Source: Bathynomus jamesi (taxonomy: Eukaryota; Arthropoda; Malacostraca; Isopoda; Cirolanidae). From it: 64,000 nucleotides of DNA. The translations under genes and the position numbers were made by a program. The notes beneath the pieces are model-generated. The model saw only the letters and a list, made by a program, of their open reading frames with translations, was not told the DNA's origin and made no database searches. Shown piece by piece: positions 44,370-53,882 of the stretch (position 1 is the first letter of the stretch; every line of letters begins with the position of its first letter). The stretch covers positions 1 through 64,000 of the forward strand of contig JAJOZX010008807.1 of assembly GCA_023014485.1 (NCBI GenBank), read 5' to 3'.

Positions 44370-45023
44370 GAGAATAAAAAAAAGCTTCGTTCAAGCGAGG
44401 TTAATATTTGTTACGTTTGGCCAAGCTCCATTCAACGCCCTCGCCCTTATAGAGCGTACAATTGCGTCATTTATGTAAGTACGGTTATTGTACTTAAAAA
44501 CGTCTTCATTTGCATGCTTAAACACTCCTTCCATTAATATACAAAAGTAATAAAACTGAAGTTTGTAAAGATTGTTTTCCATTCCTTCAAGGAACATTGT
44601 GTCGTAAACGAATTACAGGATTCGATTTGAAGACAATATTTCGTCGTGCCGCATAATTGCTAAACGAACGCTCGACCGTTAATAAAAAGACGACGTTGCG
44701 AACACCTGCTTAACGGCAGCCCGTAACAGTTTCCGTTGACATATTGGCCGTTAGCCGAGGATTGTTCTCTACGTTTCTGATGTAGTACAGGTGAATAAAT
44801 TGTAAAAAACAGACGCTGGGCGCTTAGATGAATGTTGAAAGGATTTCGGAGATGCGAGCAAACATCCGGATGCTGTATCGGATAAATCTAAACGGCTTTC
44901 GGGGGGATGGGGGAGATCGGTAAAAGAGGCCGAATCTTTCTAAATGGAAGGATGAAAATTGGTCCTTTTGCAGTTGTGCGTCAACGGAAGGTAATAATCA
45001 ACAACCGAAGAGAAATATACTAT

Positions 45024-45025
<2 letters not shown>
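44370..45025. other. unassigned sequence
   Basis: Nothing recognised. Confidence 0.35.

Positions 45026-45026
<1 letters not shown>

Positions 45027-45092
<66 letters not shown>
45027..45092. repeat. (CA)n microsatellite
   Basis: About 33 uninterrupted units. Confidence 0.95.
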
Positions 45093-45095
<3 letters not shown>

Positions 45096-45394
45096 AAAGT
45101 TTAGTAGTAAGGGCATAACCAATTATTATTGTCAAAATAATATACAACTTATACATCAAGTTTTACGTAACTATATTTTGGAAATAAATTGGCTTTTTAT
45201 GATAAAAAAACTTGGATTAATGGAAATCACAAGAAATAAAGATACAAACTTTCCATATTAACTTCATTATGGGAATAATATCTGATACGTAAAATACACT
45301 CATAATATTAACCTTCGAAATAAGTAGGATATTTTTGTTTTATCTGAAGGAGGGCTTCTGTCTCACAGACTCTTTCCATTACGTACGCAAGTAT

Positions 45395-45560
45395 ATTGAC
45401 AACGTTTCGTATGTCATTGGATAACACCGTCTCCCTATATAATCCAGGTGAAGGCACTGAGGTCGGGGGGTTAGATCCCGATGATGCTGGTAATAATAAT
45501 AATAATACCCCTCAAGGGGTGGGAGTTAGTTGGTTTGAGTGCTATGCCACCACTTTCGAG
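45395..45560 (+). mobile_element. tRNA-derived SINE, family A, copy 3
   Basis: Box B region GAGGTCGGGGGGTTAGATCC, then GGTAATAATAATAATA and a body ending TTTGAGTGCTATGCCACC. Box A is eroded. Confidence 0.65.
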
Positions 45561-45813
45561 TATGAACTAAAGCATTATATCTGTCTGTATATAGAAAAAG
45601 AACTGTCCTGAGACTCTGCATGGATGTTTCCTACTGATAATAAATAATACTAATAATAAATAATACTGATTATGGAATTTTAGCCTGAATAATTCAGCAA
45701 ATGAATATGATATTCCTTCAGGAAAAAGTACTTGAAATGAACTCGTCGCAGGACCAGTTCCTCATCAGTTCCAAAACTTATTATAATGTAGGTTATGAAA
45801 ACAACATATAGTG

Positions 45814-45815
<2 letters not shown>

Positions 45816-45880
<65 letters not shown>
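45816..45880. repeat. (TA)n microsatellite
   Basis: About 30 units. Confidence 0.95.
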
Positions 45881-45882
<2 letters not shown>

Positions 45883-45899
45883 GGTGGGCAGAATAATGG

Positions 45900-46075
45900 A
45901 AACACAGTCAGTAGTGGTTAGCGTCGCTGGCTACAAATCCACTGGCCCTGGGTTCTAATCCCGGTGTAGCCGACGCACCAATTTCTGTTGAGCTGAAGTT
46001 ACTTCACAGATTTACCAACTGAGAAACACACCGGGAAACCAACCCTGTTATTTCTTCCCACACGTAACAAACCTG
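45900..46075 (+). mobile_element. tRNA-derived SINE, family B, copy 2
   Basis: GTAGTGGTTAGCGTCGCTGG and CCTGGGTTCTAATCCCGG match the head of the copy at 17622. The downstream body (TTGAGCTGAAGTTACTTCAC) differs from that copy. Confidence 0.6.
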
Positions 46076-46134
46076 CTGAAAAGCCGATAACTGTTTACAT
46101 TTTACATACGTAGCTCTAACGCGCAGTTCATGTA

Positions 46135-47351
46135 CAGGGTGTACATAAAGTCAGGATCTATTTTTGTGAAATAATTATTTTTTTCTATTTTTCTTTTCAG
46201 AAGCCCTTAGAATGAATACAGAAGAGCGTGTGGTAATAGTAATTTGGCTAATCGAGGGAAAGAAATACAATGACATCAGAGAGAAGTTTAGAAGGAGATT
46301 TCATAAGCCGGGGCCAATAGACAAGACAATACGAAAATTGGTGAACAAATTTAAACGAACGGGATCTGTAAATGATGAAGCAAGATCAGGACGACCGTGT
46401 ATGTTAGATCTTACCGTGAATGCAGTACGCGGAATTATCACTGAGGAGCCACGTACGTCCGTTCGTGCTGCATCACACAGACTCGGCCTCCCGACGTCAT
46501 CTGTGCACAAAATTCTGAAAGTTAATTTGCAGAAGAAAAGCTATCATTTGCAGGTTTTACATGATTTACATGAGGAAGATTTCCCTCGACGAAGTGCTGT
46601 GTGTGCTGATCTCGTAGAACAAATCTGGAGTGATAATTTAATGGACAACATTCTCTTTAGTGATGAAGCCACTTTCCATACGTGTGGAAAAGTAAATCGC
46701 CATAACTGTCGAATTTGGGCAGATGAAAGACCGAATGATTTCGTCCAAAATTGGGAAAGAGACTCACCTAAAGTTAATGTCTGGATGGGTTTAACAAAAT
46801 CTAAGGTTTATGGTCCTTTTTTCTTTGCTGAAGCTACAGTTACGGGGCTTATTTATCTGGACATGTTGCAGCAATTCCTTGAACCTCAGCTGATTGGGGA
46901 TAGGATTGTTAGTACCGTCGTCTATCAACATGATGGTGCTCCTTGTCACTATGCCAAAATTGTTCAGGATTATCTAAATGGACGTTTTCCAAATCGCTGG
47001 ATCGGACGCGGAAGCAACAGACCTTGTGTTGCGAGATGACCAGATTTAACCCTTTAGATTTCTTTGCATGGGGCTTTATCGAGTCGCACGTCTATCAGAC
47101 GAAGATTACGAGTCTTGAAAACTTACGTACACGTATACGAACTGCTGCAGATAACATAACCCCGCAAATGCTCCAGAATGTGTTTAGAAATGCTGCGGAA
47201 CGATTTGAGCTGTGCAGGGATACTGATGGGCGTCACGTCGAATCCTACTCTTAATTATTTAATAAATGTTACCACTTTATCATTTTATGATTGAATTCCA
47301 TATAATTTCCAAGTGCTTCACAAAATAGATCCTGACTTTATGTACACCCTG
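46135..47351 (+). mobile_element. near-complete mariner-family element
   Basis: 1217 bp, TA-flanked (46133-46134 and 47352-47353). Terminal repeats CAGGGTGTACATAAAGTCAG and its complement continue to GATCTATTTT. It is full length for a mariner and carries a nearly whole transposase. The right end abuts a very long (TA)n starting 47380. Confidence 0.93.
46212..47251 (+). pseudogene. mariner-family transposase with one frameshift
   Basis: Frame 1 (46212-47039, 275 codons) starts MNTEERVVIVIWLIEGKKYN, has DKTIRKLVNKFKRTGSVND and RTSVRAASHRLGLPTSSVHK, the two HTH modules. The catalytic core follows: NILFSDEATFHTCGKVNRHN (first Asp), PKVNVWMGLTKSKVYGPFFF, VVYQHDGAPCHYA (second Asp). After the GRFPNRWIGRG block the frame is lost near 47010-47038. 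The second frame to 47251 resumes at NPLDFFAWGFIESHVYQTKI (third Asp) and ends DTDGRHVESYS. The start ATG follows the left terminal repeat by about 40 bp, as usual. Damage is confined to the RWIGRG-PDLTPLD joint. Confidence 0.92.
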
Positions 47352-47378
47352 TATAATAAATTTTTTATAAGAACGCGT

Positions 47379-47379
<1 letters not shown>

Positions 47380-47451
<72 letters not shown>

Positions 47452-47456
47452 ATATA

Positions 47457-47517
<61 letters not shown>
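47380..47517. repeat. long (TA)n microsatellite
   Basis: About 68 TA units with two small interruptions (near 47448 and 47463). Confidence 0.95.
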
Positions 47518-47520
<3 letters not shown>

Positions 47521-47524
47521 GTTG

Positions 47525-48385
47525 GGCTTAATGAAAAAGCGTGTTATTTTCACCCAATCATATGGCTTTAAATCTCCCACCAATTAGCATCCAAAACTTC
47601 ACCATTGAGCTTTCGACATATACATACATATAAAGACGCCGACAAACTTTCCTCCACGACTATACAATAATACTTGAATTTTTGTTTAAATTCCGAGCTC
47701 GATAAATGACATACAATACAAGCTCGATGTACAAACGAAAAGAAAACAGAATGTTTGTACACGCGTTGAAATTCTTTAATGGTACCTTACAGCCAGTGTA
47801 GGCTAAGAGAGTCTATGCGGGAAAACATGACACACAGGTTAATTAGGCGAAGAATTGTATGTGGGCCTATATCCGAGAGATGCTTTAGGCAGCGCGACTG
47901 AAGGAAGATTAACTTTGAAAATAAGCGAAGTAACACTGGAAAAAGTTTTACTTATTAATGGTTGCTTTTCCTTTAGTTTTAAGGTTGCTTCACTGTTCCT
48001 CGGTGATGGTCTTGGTTGAGTTTGATGGTGGCCCTTTTTGGTTTACTTTTTGAAGCGTGCTTTCCAATAGGTGTAACTATTTTATGAGGATGACTAATGT
48101 TTGAGCCATTATTAAAAAAAAAGCTTATTAAGAGAGGTAACCTGAAATTGCTGGTAACGAGCAATTGCAGGTATAGGTCTATATATCGTATGCCGTGTAA
48201 TAGAAATTTTAACTGGATGTTGAAGCACAGAATTTTGAGGTCATTTCACTGCGTTCGGAAGGAAACTTTTGGATCTAAAACGCAACCTCTTTTTTTCATT
48301 TACAAAAAAGAAGAAGTTATAACATCTATTTTTTACAACCTCAATTATTAACCCGAGCACCGGGCAGTGTTCCAGCCCTCTTCAT
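47525..48385. other. unassigned sequence
   Basis: Nothing recognised. Confidence 0.35.
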
Positions 48386-48392
48386 TCCAGAG

Positions 48393-48442
<50 letters not shown>
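48393..48442. repeat. (CT)n microsatellite
   Basis: About 25 units. Confidence 0.95.
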
Positions 48443-48448
<6 letters not shown>

Positions 48449-48646
48449 CTTTCTCTCTCTTCGCTACGTTTTCGTCATTTGGTATTGAGAGTCCTTGGCT
48501 TCTGTATCTCTTCCCTATAAATACCTCTTTCCAACATCTTCTGATAAATTCCTGTATGGGAGATTTTTCAATAATTTCGAAGAAAATTATTTGTATTATG
48601 GAATACTTCCCAATGGACAATCTTATATTTTATTTAAACTGATGTA

Positions 48647-48649
<3 letters not shown>

Positions 48650-48692
<43 letters not shown>

Positions 48693-48709
48693 TGTGTGTG
48701 TGTGTGTGT
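48650..48709. repeat. (GT)n microsatellite
   Basis: About 29 units with one interruption. Confidence 0.95.
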
Positions 48710-48711
48710 TG

Positions 48712-49302
48712 TTTTTAAATATTACTGAAATTTTATATCATTTAACTCTTTTTTTTAACAACTTTTTTCTCTCTCCTTCTTGTCATTTTTTAGTTTCACT
48801 CGTGTTAGCTCCTTCTTTGGATTCCTTCTGTCATACTTCCTTAATTTCATAACTTCCATTACTCCATTAGTTTCCTCATTTGATTTCATTCATCCATAAC
48901 TTACATCCTCATTTTCCCCATTTACTTCCTCCATTCTTCGTTCTTTTTCCACCATCACATTCCACCTCTTCTGCCTCTCGTTGTTTCTGGTGTTGCCGTA
49001 AACTTTACTAACTGTCAGAGCAGTCAGAAAACAAGCCAGTTGCTTCCCCCTATTTCTATCTCCTATAAATGCGAGTAAAAAGACCACTTTTACCCCCTTT
49101 TTACATTTATTCTATATATTTTTCATGTCTGAAGATTGTATGAAACGGTGGAGCTAAATAGTGAATGAAGGTCGAATCATTTTATAATTTTATTTTTGGC
49201 TTATTTTGAACCTAATTTACGAGTTGTGAAAAATGTGACCCAAATGAATTGGAATGAGTGTATGTAGAACTATACCGTATATATATATATGTATATTTAT
49301 AT

Positions 49303-49338
<36 letters not shown>

Positions 49339-50435
49339 AGACATTACTTGGCAATGCTTAAATACTAAATACATTCAATGAAATATAGAGTAAAATTTTT
49401 TTAAAGATTTTTCTACTTTTATATACAAAAAAAGTAGCTCAAATTCACGCCAGATGAAAGAAATAAATACACAGAATTGGATAAAACGGCTTAAGAAAGA
49501 CAAAGCATTAAAAGTCCTTAACGAGAGAGAGTTATTATACAGTAACTGGAAAGAAGTTTGCTTTCCGAAAGTTACTGATAAGTCTTGAAAACAAACACTT
49601 TCCTCCCTCCAAATATCCGGTTCACACGCAATTAAACCTTTTGGAAACATTTGTGGTCACGAGTTTTTAACCTGTTTGAATATCATTATATAATATTAGA
49701 AACTAACTCTCTCTCTCTCCTTTATTGAATGCTTATCTCTCTCTATCTATTTGGCACGACAAAAGGTGTACGAGCTTTTATATGTAATTATCATTATTTA
49801 GATGTTAGTTTGGACCAAACATTTGTGGACGATTTCAAAAAAATCCATAAAAATTTTTGGGTGTGATTTTTTTTTACATTTTTTTTTTAAATTTTCGCTT
49901 CGCTTGACTTGACTGTGTCGTAAAGGATTTGTACCCAAGTGACCCACGAGACGTTTCATCGAACCCCATCAGTTAAATTGTTAAGATTGGTTATAAAATG
50001 GTTAGTTTAAGTTGGGTTAAGAGAAAATCAGCTAAAGTATGGTTCGTACAAATAGGGTTGGAGTCTATATACCCAAATTTAGAACATCACACTTTATTTG
50101 CTCAACATTTTTGGAACTTTACCTGACCTGACCTACCCTACCTCAACCTATAATCTAACCTACAGGTTATGTTAGTTCTCTTGGAATGTGGTTTGCTTTT
50201 ACTTGAATTTTTCTACTTCAAACAGTTGTACAACCCAATAAATTGAAAAGAAAAAATTGTGTAAATCACCCAGAACAAAAATAGAAATAAATTAGACGAA
50301 TCTTTGAGAACTTTGCATTTTTCTACATTTCTCTACAATTTTCAAAATATATTAATTCTCAACCAGATTTTTTTCATAATTTTATAATTTAACATAATTT
50401 AAAACTGTTCCAGATGCGCAGTGAAGTATTTTAAC
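48712..50435. other. unassigned 1.7-kb stretch
   Basis: Pyrimidine-rich at 48760-49000, (GA)n at 49307-49336 and degenerate AACCT motifs near 50110-50170. No coding recognised. Confidence 0.4.
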
Positions 50436-50439
50436 ATTA

Positions 50440-50535
50440 CTATGTTGATTTTGATTTTGGCTCTCTTCTCCCTCTATGGGAAAGAAGGGGGGGGGGGTGC
50501 ATTTTTGCAGGCATTCGCCCTTGACCCCTCCTTCC

Positions 50536-50545
<10 letters not shown>
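50440..50545 (+). mobile_element. LINE 3' tail
   Basis: TTTTGGCTCTCTTCTCCCTC, a G-run at 50486-50497, GCATTCGCCCTTGACCCCTC and a (TA)n end. Matches 21360-21455. Confidence 0.7.
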
Positions 50546-50569
<24 letters not shown>

Positions 50570-50626
50570 TTAAGAAAAACCCACGAAGAATCAAAATGCC
50601 AGCAGAAAACCATTATCTCAAAACAA

Positions 50627-50666
50627 GACTTTTTTCGGTCTTCACACTGCAGGGAACCCTCATCAG
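50627..50666 (-). other. hammerhead-ribozyme-like motif (best candidate)
   Basis: On the minus strand CTGATGA (50666-50660) matches the invariant hammerhead box exactly. It is followed by an imperfect stem (GGGTT...AGACC, one mismatch), GAAA (50636-50633) and AAAAGTC, with GTC a permitted cleavage triplet. Comparable motifs mark Penelope-like elements. Stem I was not established. Confidence 0.4.
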
Positions 50667-50984
50667 CCAAGAATGGAGAATAATTTCCTAGATTCTGTCT
50701 GTGTTATTAAAAAAACAACACGAGATCTGGAAAATCGCTAAACGGAGGGATTTTTCCCACAAGAAGAAGAAAGAGGAAGAATTGAATTCCATTATTTTGA
50801 GATAAAGGGACCAGTCACTTTCTGAATTTAGTAGCTTGATACCGCTCAGCGATTGGATTAGGGGACATTTGGAGGAACGAACGGAAAACGGCATTTTTGC
50901 CAATAGAACGAGGATTATTGATATAATCTATTTCGCTTTTCGGATCACGTTACTTTGTACGTAATAAAACATAAGCCAGTGCCC

Positions 50985-51125
50985 TTCCTTCAATAGGTAA
51001 CACCGTTTCTCTGTAAGCGAAGTGAAGACATTTAGGTCGGGGGGTTCGAATCCTGATGGTGATGGTAATAATAGCAATATAGGTGTTGGCCTGAGCGCTT
51101 TGCCAGTTTGTGGCTCTCCTTACTG
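50985..51125 (+). mobile_element. tRNA-derived SINE, family A, copy 4
   Basis: AGGTCGGGGGGTTCGAATCC (box B), GGTAATAATAGCAATATAGG and CTGAGCGCTTTGCCAGTTTG align with copies 1-3. Confidence 0.75.
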
Positions 51126-51589
51126 ATTTAAATAATACATAGCTCGTTTCAAAGCAAAAATTTTAAATTTAATAAGAATAAAGATTCATAAACAAGTGAA
51201 GTGGAACCGCACTTCAGGAAAAAAGGTCGTCTATACACAAAAAATTTCTAAGAAAAACACAAAAGAATTACTAATTGGTAAAATTCTGATTTTCTTTGGA
51301 TATTTAATTTTTTGCTAACAGTAAATAAAATTAAAAAAAAAAAAAAAACCTAATAATTACAAATTAGTAATTTGTTATGCTTTTCGAAAATATTTTTTAT
51401 GCGAACTTTTTTCCTATCCTCACAGTGGGGAAAGCAACATAAATCCACGCAATTAACTCGTAATTGAAATATAGCGAAATAATAATAATACAAATTCAGT
51501 ACACTGTAAAAACAAACTAAAAAAGACTGTAAAAAACATCCGTGTTCCCTATTTTTCTAGGAAGGACTTTTTTTAACGGTTTGTATATA

Positions 51590-51684
51590 CAGGGTGTTCC
51601 ATAAATTCCGTTACCCCCTTTACCCCCACGAAGGTAGTCTAGTAGGAAAAGTTTCAAGGGTAAATGGACTTATGGGGCACCCTG
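51590..51684. mobile_element. mariner-type MITE, 95 bp
   Basis: TA-flanked within a short TATATA context. Arms CAGGGTGTTCCATAAATTCC and, in complement, CAGGGTGCCCCATAAGTCCA. Same family as 41865-41958. Confidence 0.87.
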
Positions 51685-51793
51685 TATATACGTTTTAAAT
51701 TCTTCATTACGTTATCTTACAAAAATAAGAGGTTACAGTAATACAAAGGATATTAAATTACGTATAACCTAACCGGGATCTGTTAATATAGCA

Positions 51794-52324
51794 CAGTGGT
51801 TCCCAACGGGGTGATACCGACCGCAAGTGGGCGTTTTTAAATTTACGGGGGGCGTTAAGAGTAAGGGGGGCGCTAGGAGAAGGGACTTAATGACACGCAA
51901 ACTTAAGTATTAGCTCCATTGTAGCAATTATAATGTAAAAATATATTACTAGATCAATAGATATCAATGTTATGTTATCATTGTTATTATCACTGTTATT
52001 ATCATTGTTATTATCATTGTTAGTATCATTGTTATTATCATTGTTATTATCATTGTTATTATCACTGTTATTATCATTGTTATTATCATTGTTATTATCA
52101 TTGTTATTTTCATTTTATCATTGTTATTATCATTGTTATTATCATTGTTATTATCATTTAGTAAAATTGTTATTATCATTGTTATTATCTTTGTTATTAT
52201 CATTGTACTGTGGTTATTTTTCAAATACAGTTACATTAACGAATCATTGTATTGTTTGCTAAGTTTTATACCCATACTATTTGGTGAAAGCGAGCGGTGG
52301 TTTTAAAAACGTGGGGAACCACTG
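51794..52324. mobile_element. hAT MITE carrying a 12-bp tandem array
   Basis: 531 bp, ends CAGTGGTTCCCAAC and GTGGGGAACCACTG. Flanks ATATAGCA and ATATAGTA agree at 7 of 8, an eroded 8-bp duplication. The interior holds about 18 units of ATTGTTATTATC (51975-52205), which generate leucine/serine-rich pseudo-ORFs. Confidence 0.85.
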
Positions 52325-52355
52325 ATATAGTAATAGAATTTTGTAATCTTACGTA

Positions 52356-52623
52356 TGAGGCGTCGCGAGTACGAGGGGCGAACTCGCCACTTTGGTGATT
52401 TTGCGATTGTTCCACGAATAAATAAATAGTTTACCCTCCCCACCCCCCCACAAACGACTTGGTATAGCCAAATCCGCCCACCCCCTTCGTACGCTCAAAA
52501 TGTAGTTATTTTCAATGCGTGTATTTGCCCTATGTGTCCCTCGTACACAATAGTAACAAAGTTTAAACGCGTCTCTCTCGAAACTGGTTTGGCGAGTTCG
52601 CCCCTCGAACTCGCGATGCCTCA
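52356..52623. mobile_element. TA-flanked MITE (TGAGGC ends)
   Basis: 268 bp. Arms TGAGGCGTCGCGAGTACGAG and, in complement, TGAGGCATCGCGAGTTCGAG, both continuing GGGCGAACTCGCCA. TA lies on both sides. Unusually GC-rich for this window. Superfamily undetermined. Confidence 0.8.
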
Positions 52624-52716
52624 TATATATATTTCTGGACAAAGGCTTGATCCTATGGAAGCGGCATTTCAAGATGAATAAAATGACAAATGACTTAACT
52701 GATATTCTTTAATTAC

Positions 52717-52752
52717 CAGACGTTTCGGGAGACCCAATTCCCATTTTCAGTG
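52717..52752 (-). other. degenerate hammerhead-like motif
   Basis: On the minus strand CTGAAAA, a GGGA...TCCC stem and GAAACGTC follow the hammerhead order, but the invariant G of CUGANGA is A here, so it should be inactive. Confidence 0.3.
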
Positions 52753-52823
52753 GTAGTCACAACTTACAATGTTTAATTCAGTACCTGAACCATAATCATT
52801 CAAAGTAGGTTTATTACTAAAAA

Positions 52824-52960
52824 TGTAAAGTGACTCCATAAGTCCTAGATTAGTTTCACAAGTTAGCTTACAAAGGATTGAAAGCTTTTAAATTGAAAAG
52901 TTTTCAATCCTTTGTAAGCTAACTTGTGAAACTGATCTAAGACTTATAGAGTCACTTTAC
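52824..52960. repeat. ~137-bp near-perfect palindrome
   Basis: TGTAAAGTGACTC...ATAAGTC, TTTCACAAGTTAGCTTACAA and AGGATTGAAA meet their complements at a short AT centre near 52892. It lies at the 3' side of the minus-strand LINE. Confidence 0.85.
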
Positions 52961-53882
52961 AGTTCCGTGCGTTGGTCTCTCTTCACACGAAAGTCAAGCT
53001 AGTGGTCCCACCTCTAGGCCTGACTTGGTGGAGGAGCGAGTTGCTCTCTTGCGATCTTCACCGCACATAACCAGGCACACTTGGCTCGTCTAGTACTACC
53101 TTGAGCCAGGCATCTAGTGATCTTTTGAAGATTTTAACTTTGACCCCTGTGATGTTCTTGAGATCTTTCGGAACTGGTTAAAAAGTCTTGGCCCCCTGAC
53201 AACCAAGCTATTTTCCTTCAATGTGGCTGGTGTCCCTTGTCGAATCTTTAGTTTGGGAACACTACACAGTTTATATTTTCTATTTTCAGGTGTTGTTTGG
53301 GTGTTAATTGGGTTTAGTTTGCGGTTAGGTACCAGTTTTTCGATCATTTTCTATATGTAAATTATAGTACACTTCTCTCTTCTTCTTTCCAGTGAGTACA
53401 AATTTAATTTATGTACAGGGTGTATGATAAATAACTCTCTATTTTAAAATTCGTGTAACTTCCCTATTTCTTACTTAATTTTAATGAAACAAACTGTAAA
53501 TTATTCAGTATTTATTGAAGTTTTTACCCACAAACATTCACATGCACTTTACACTTCCACATATGCTCCTGCATTATCACAACATTTCCTTAGACGAACA
53601 GGTATGTTGTCCACTACTGCTCGTAACACGCGTTCAGGAACATTGTTGAGAACATGGTTAATTCTTTCCCCAAGTTCATCAAGATCTTTAGGTTTGTGGC
53701 AATAAACTTCCTTAACCCAACCCCACAGAAAGAAGTCACAAGGTTTTAAGTCTGGGCTGCGAGCAGGCCATTCATGCGCACCACGTCTTCCAATCCATCG
53801 TTCTGGAAATTTGTCACGCAGCCATGCTCGCTTATCGTTAAAAAAATGAGGTGGTGTTCCGCCCTACATGAAACGAAGATTA

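Noticed and set aside
47313..47583. isoleucine/tyrosine-repeat frames (also near 16 kb, 36 kb and 63 kb)
   Set aside because: Translations of (TA)n microsatellites.
51972..52262. leucine/serine-rich frame resembling a membrane or leucine-repeat protein
   Set aside because: It is the translation of the 12-bp ATTGTTATTATC array inside a hAT MITE.
52349..52672. 107-codon minus-strand frame
   Set aside because: It spans a TA-flanked inverted-repeat element and its arms; no domain features.
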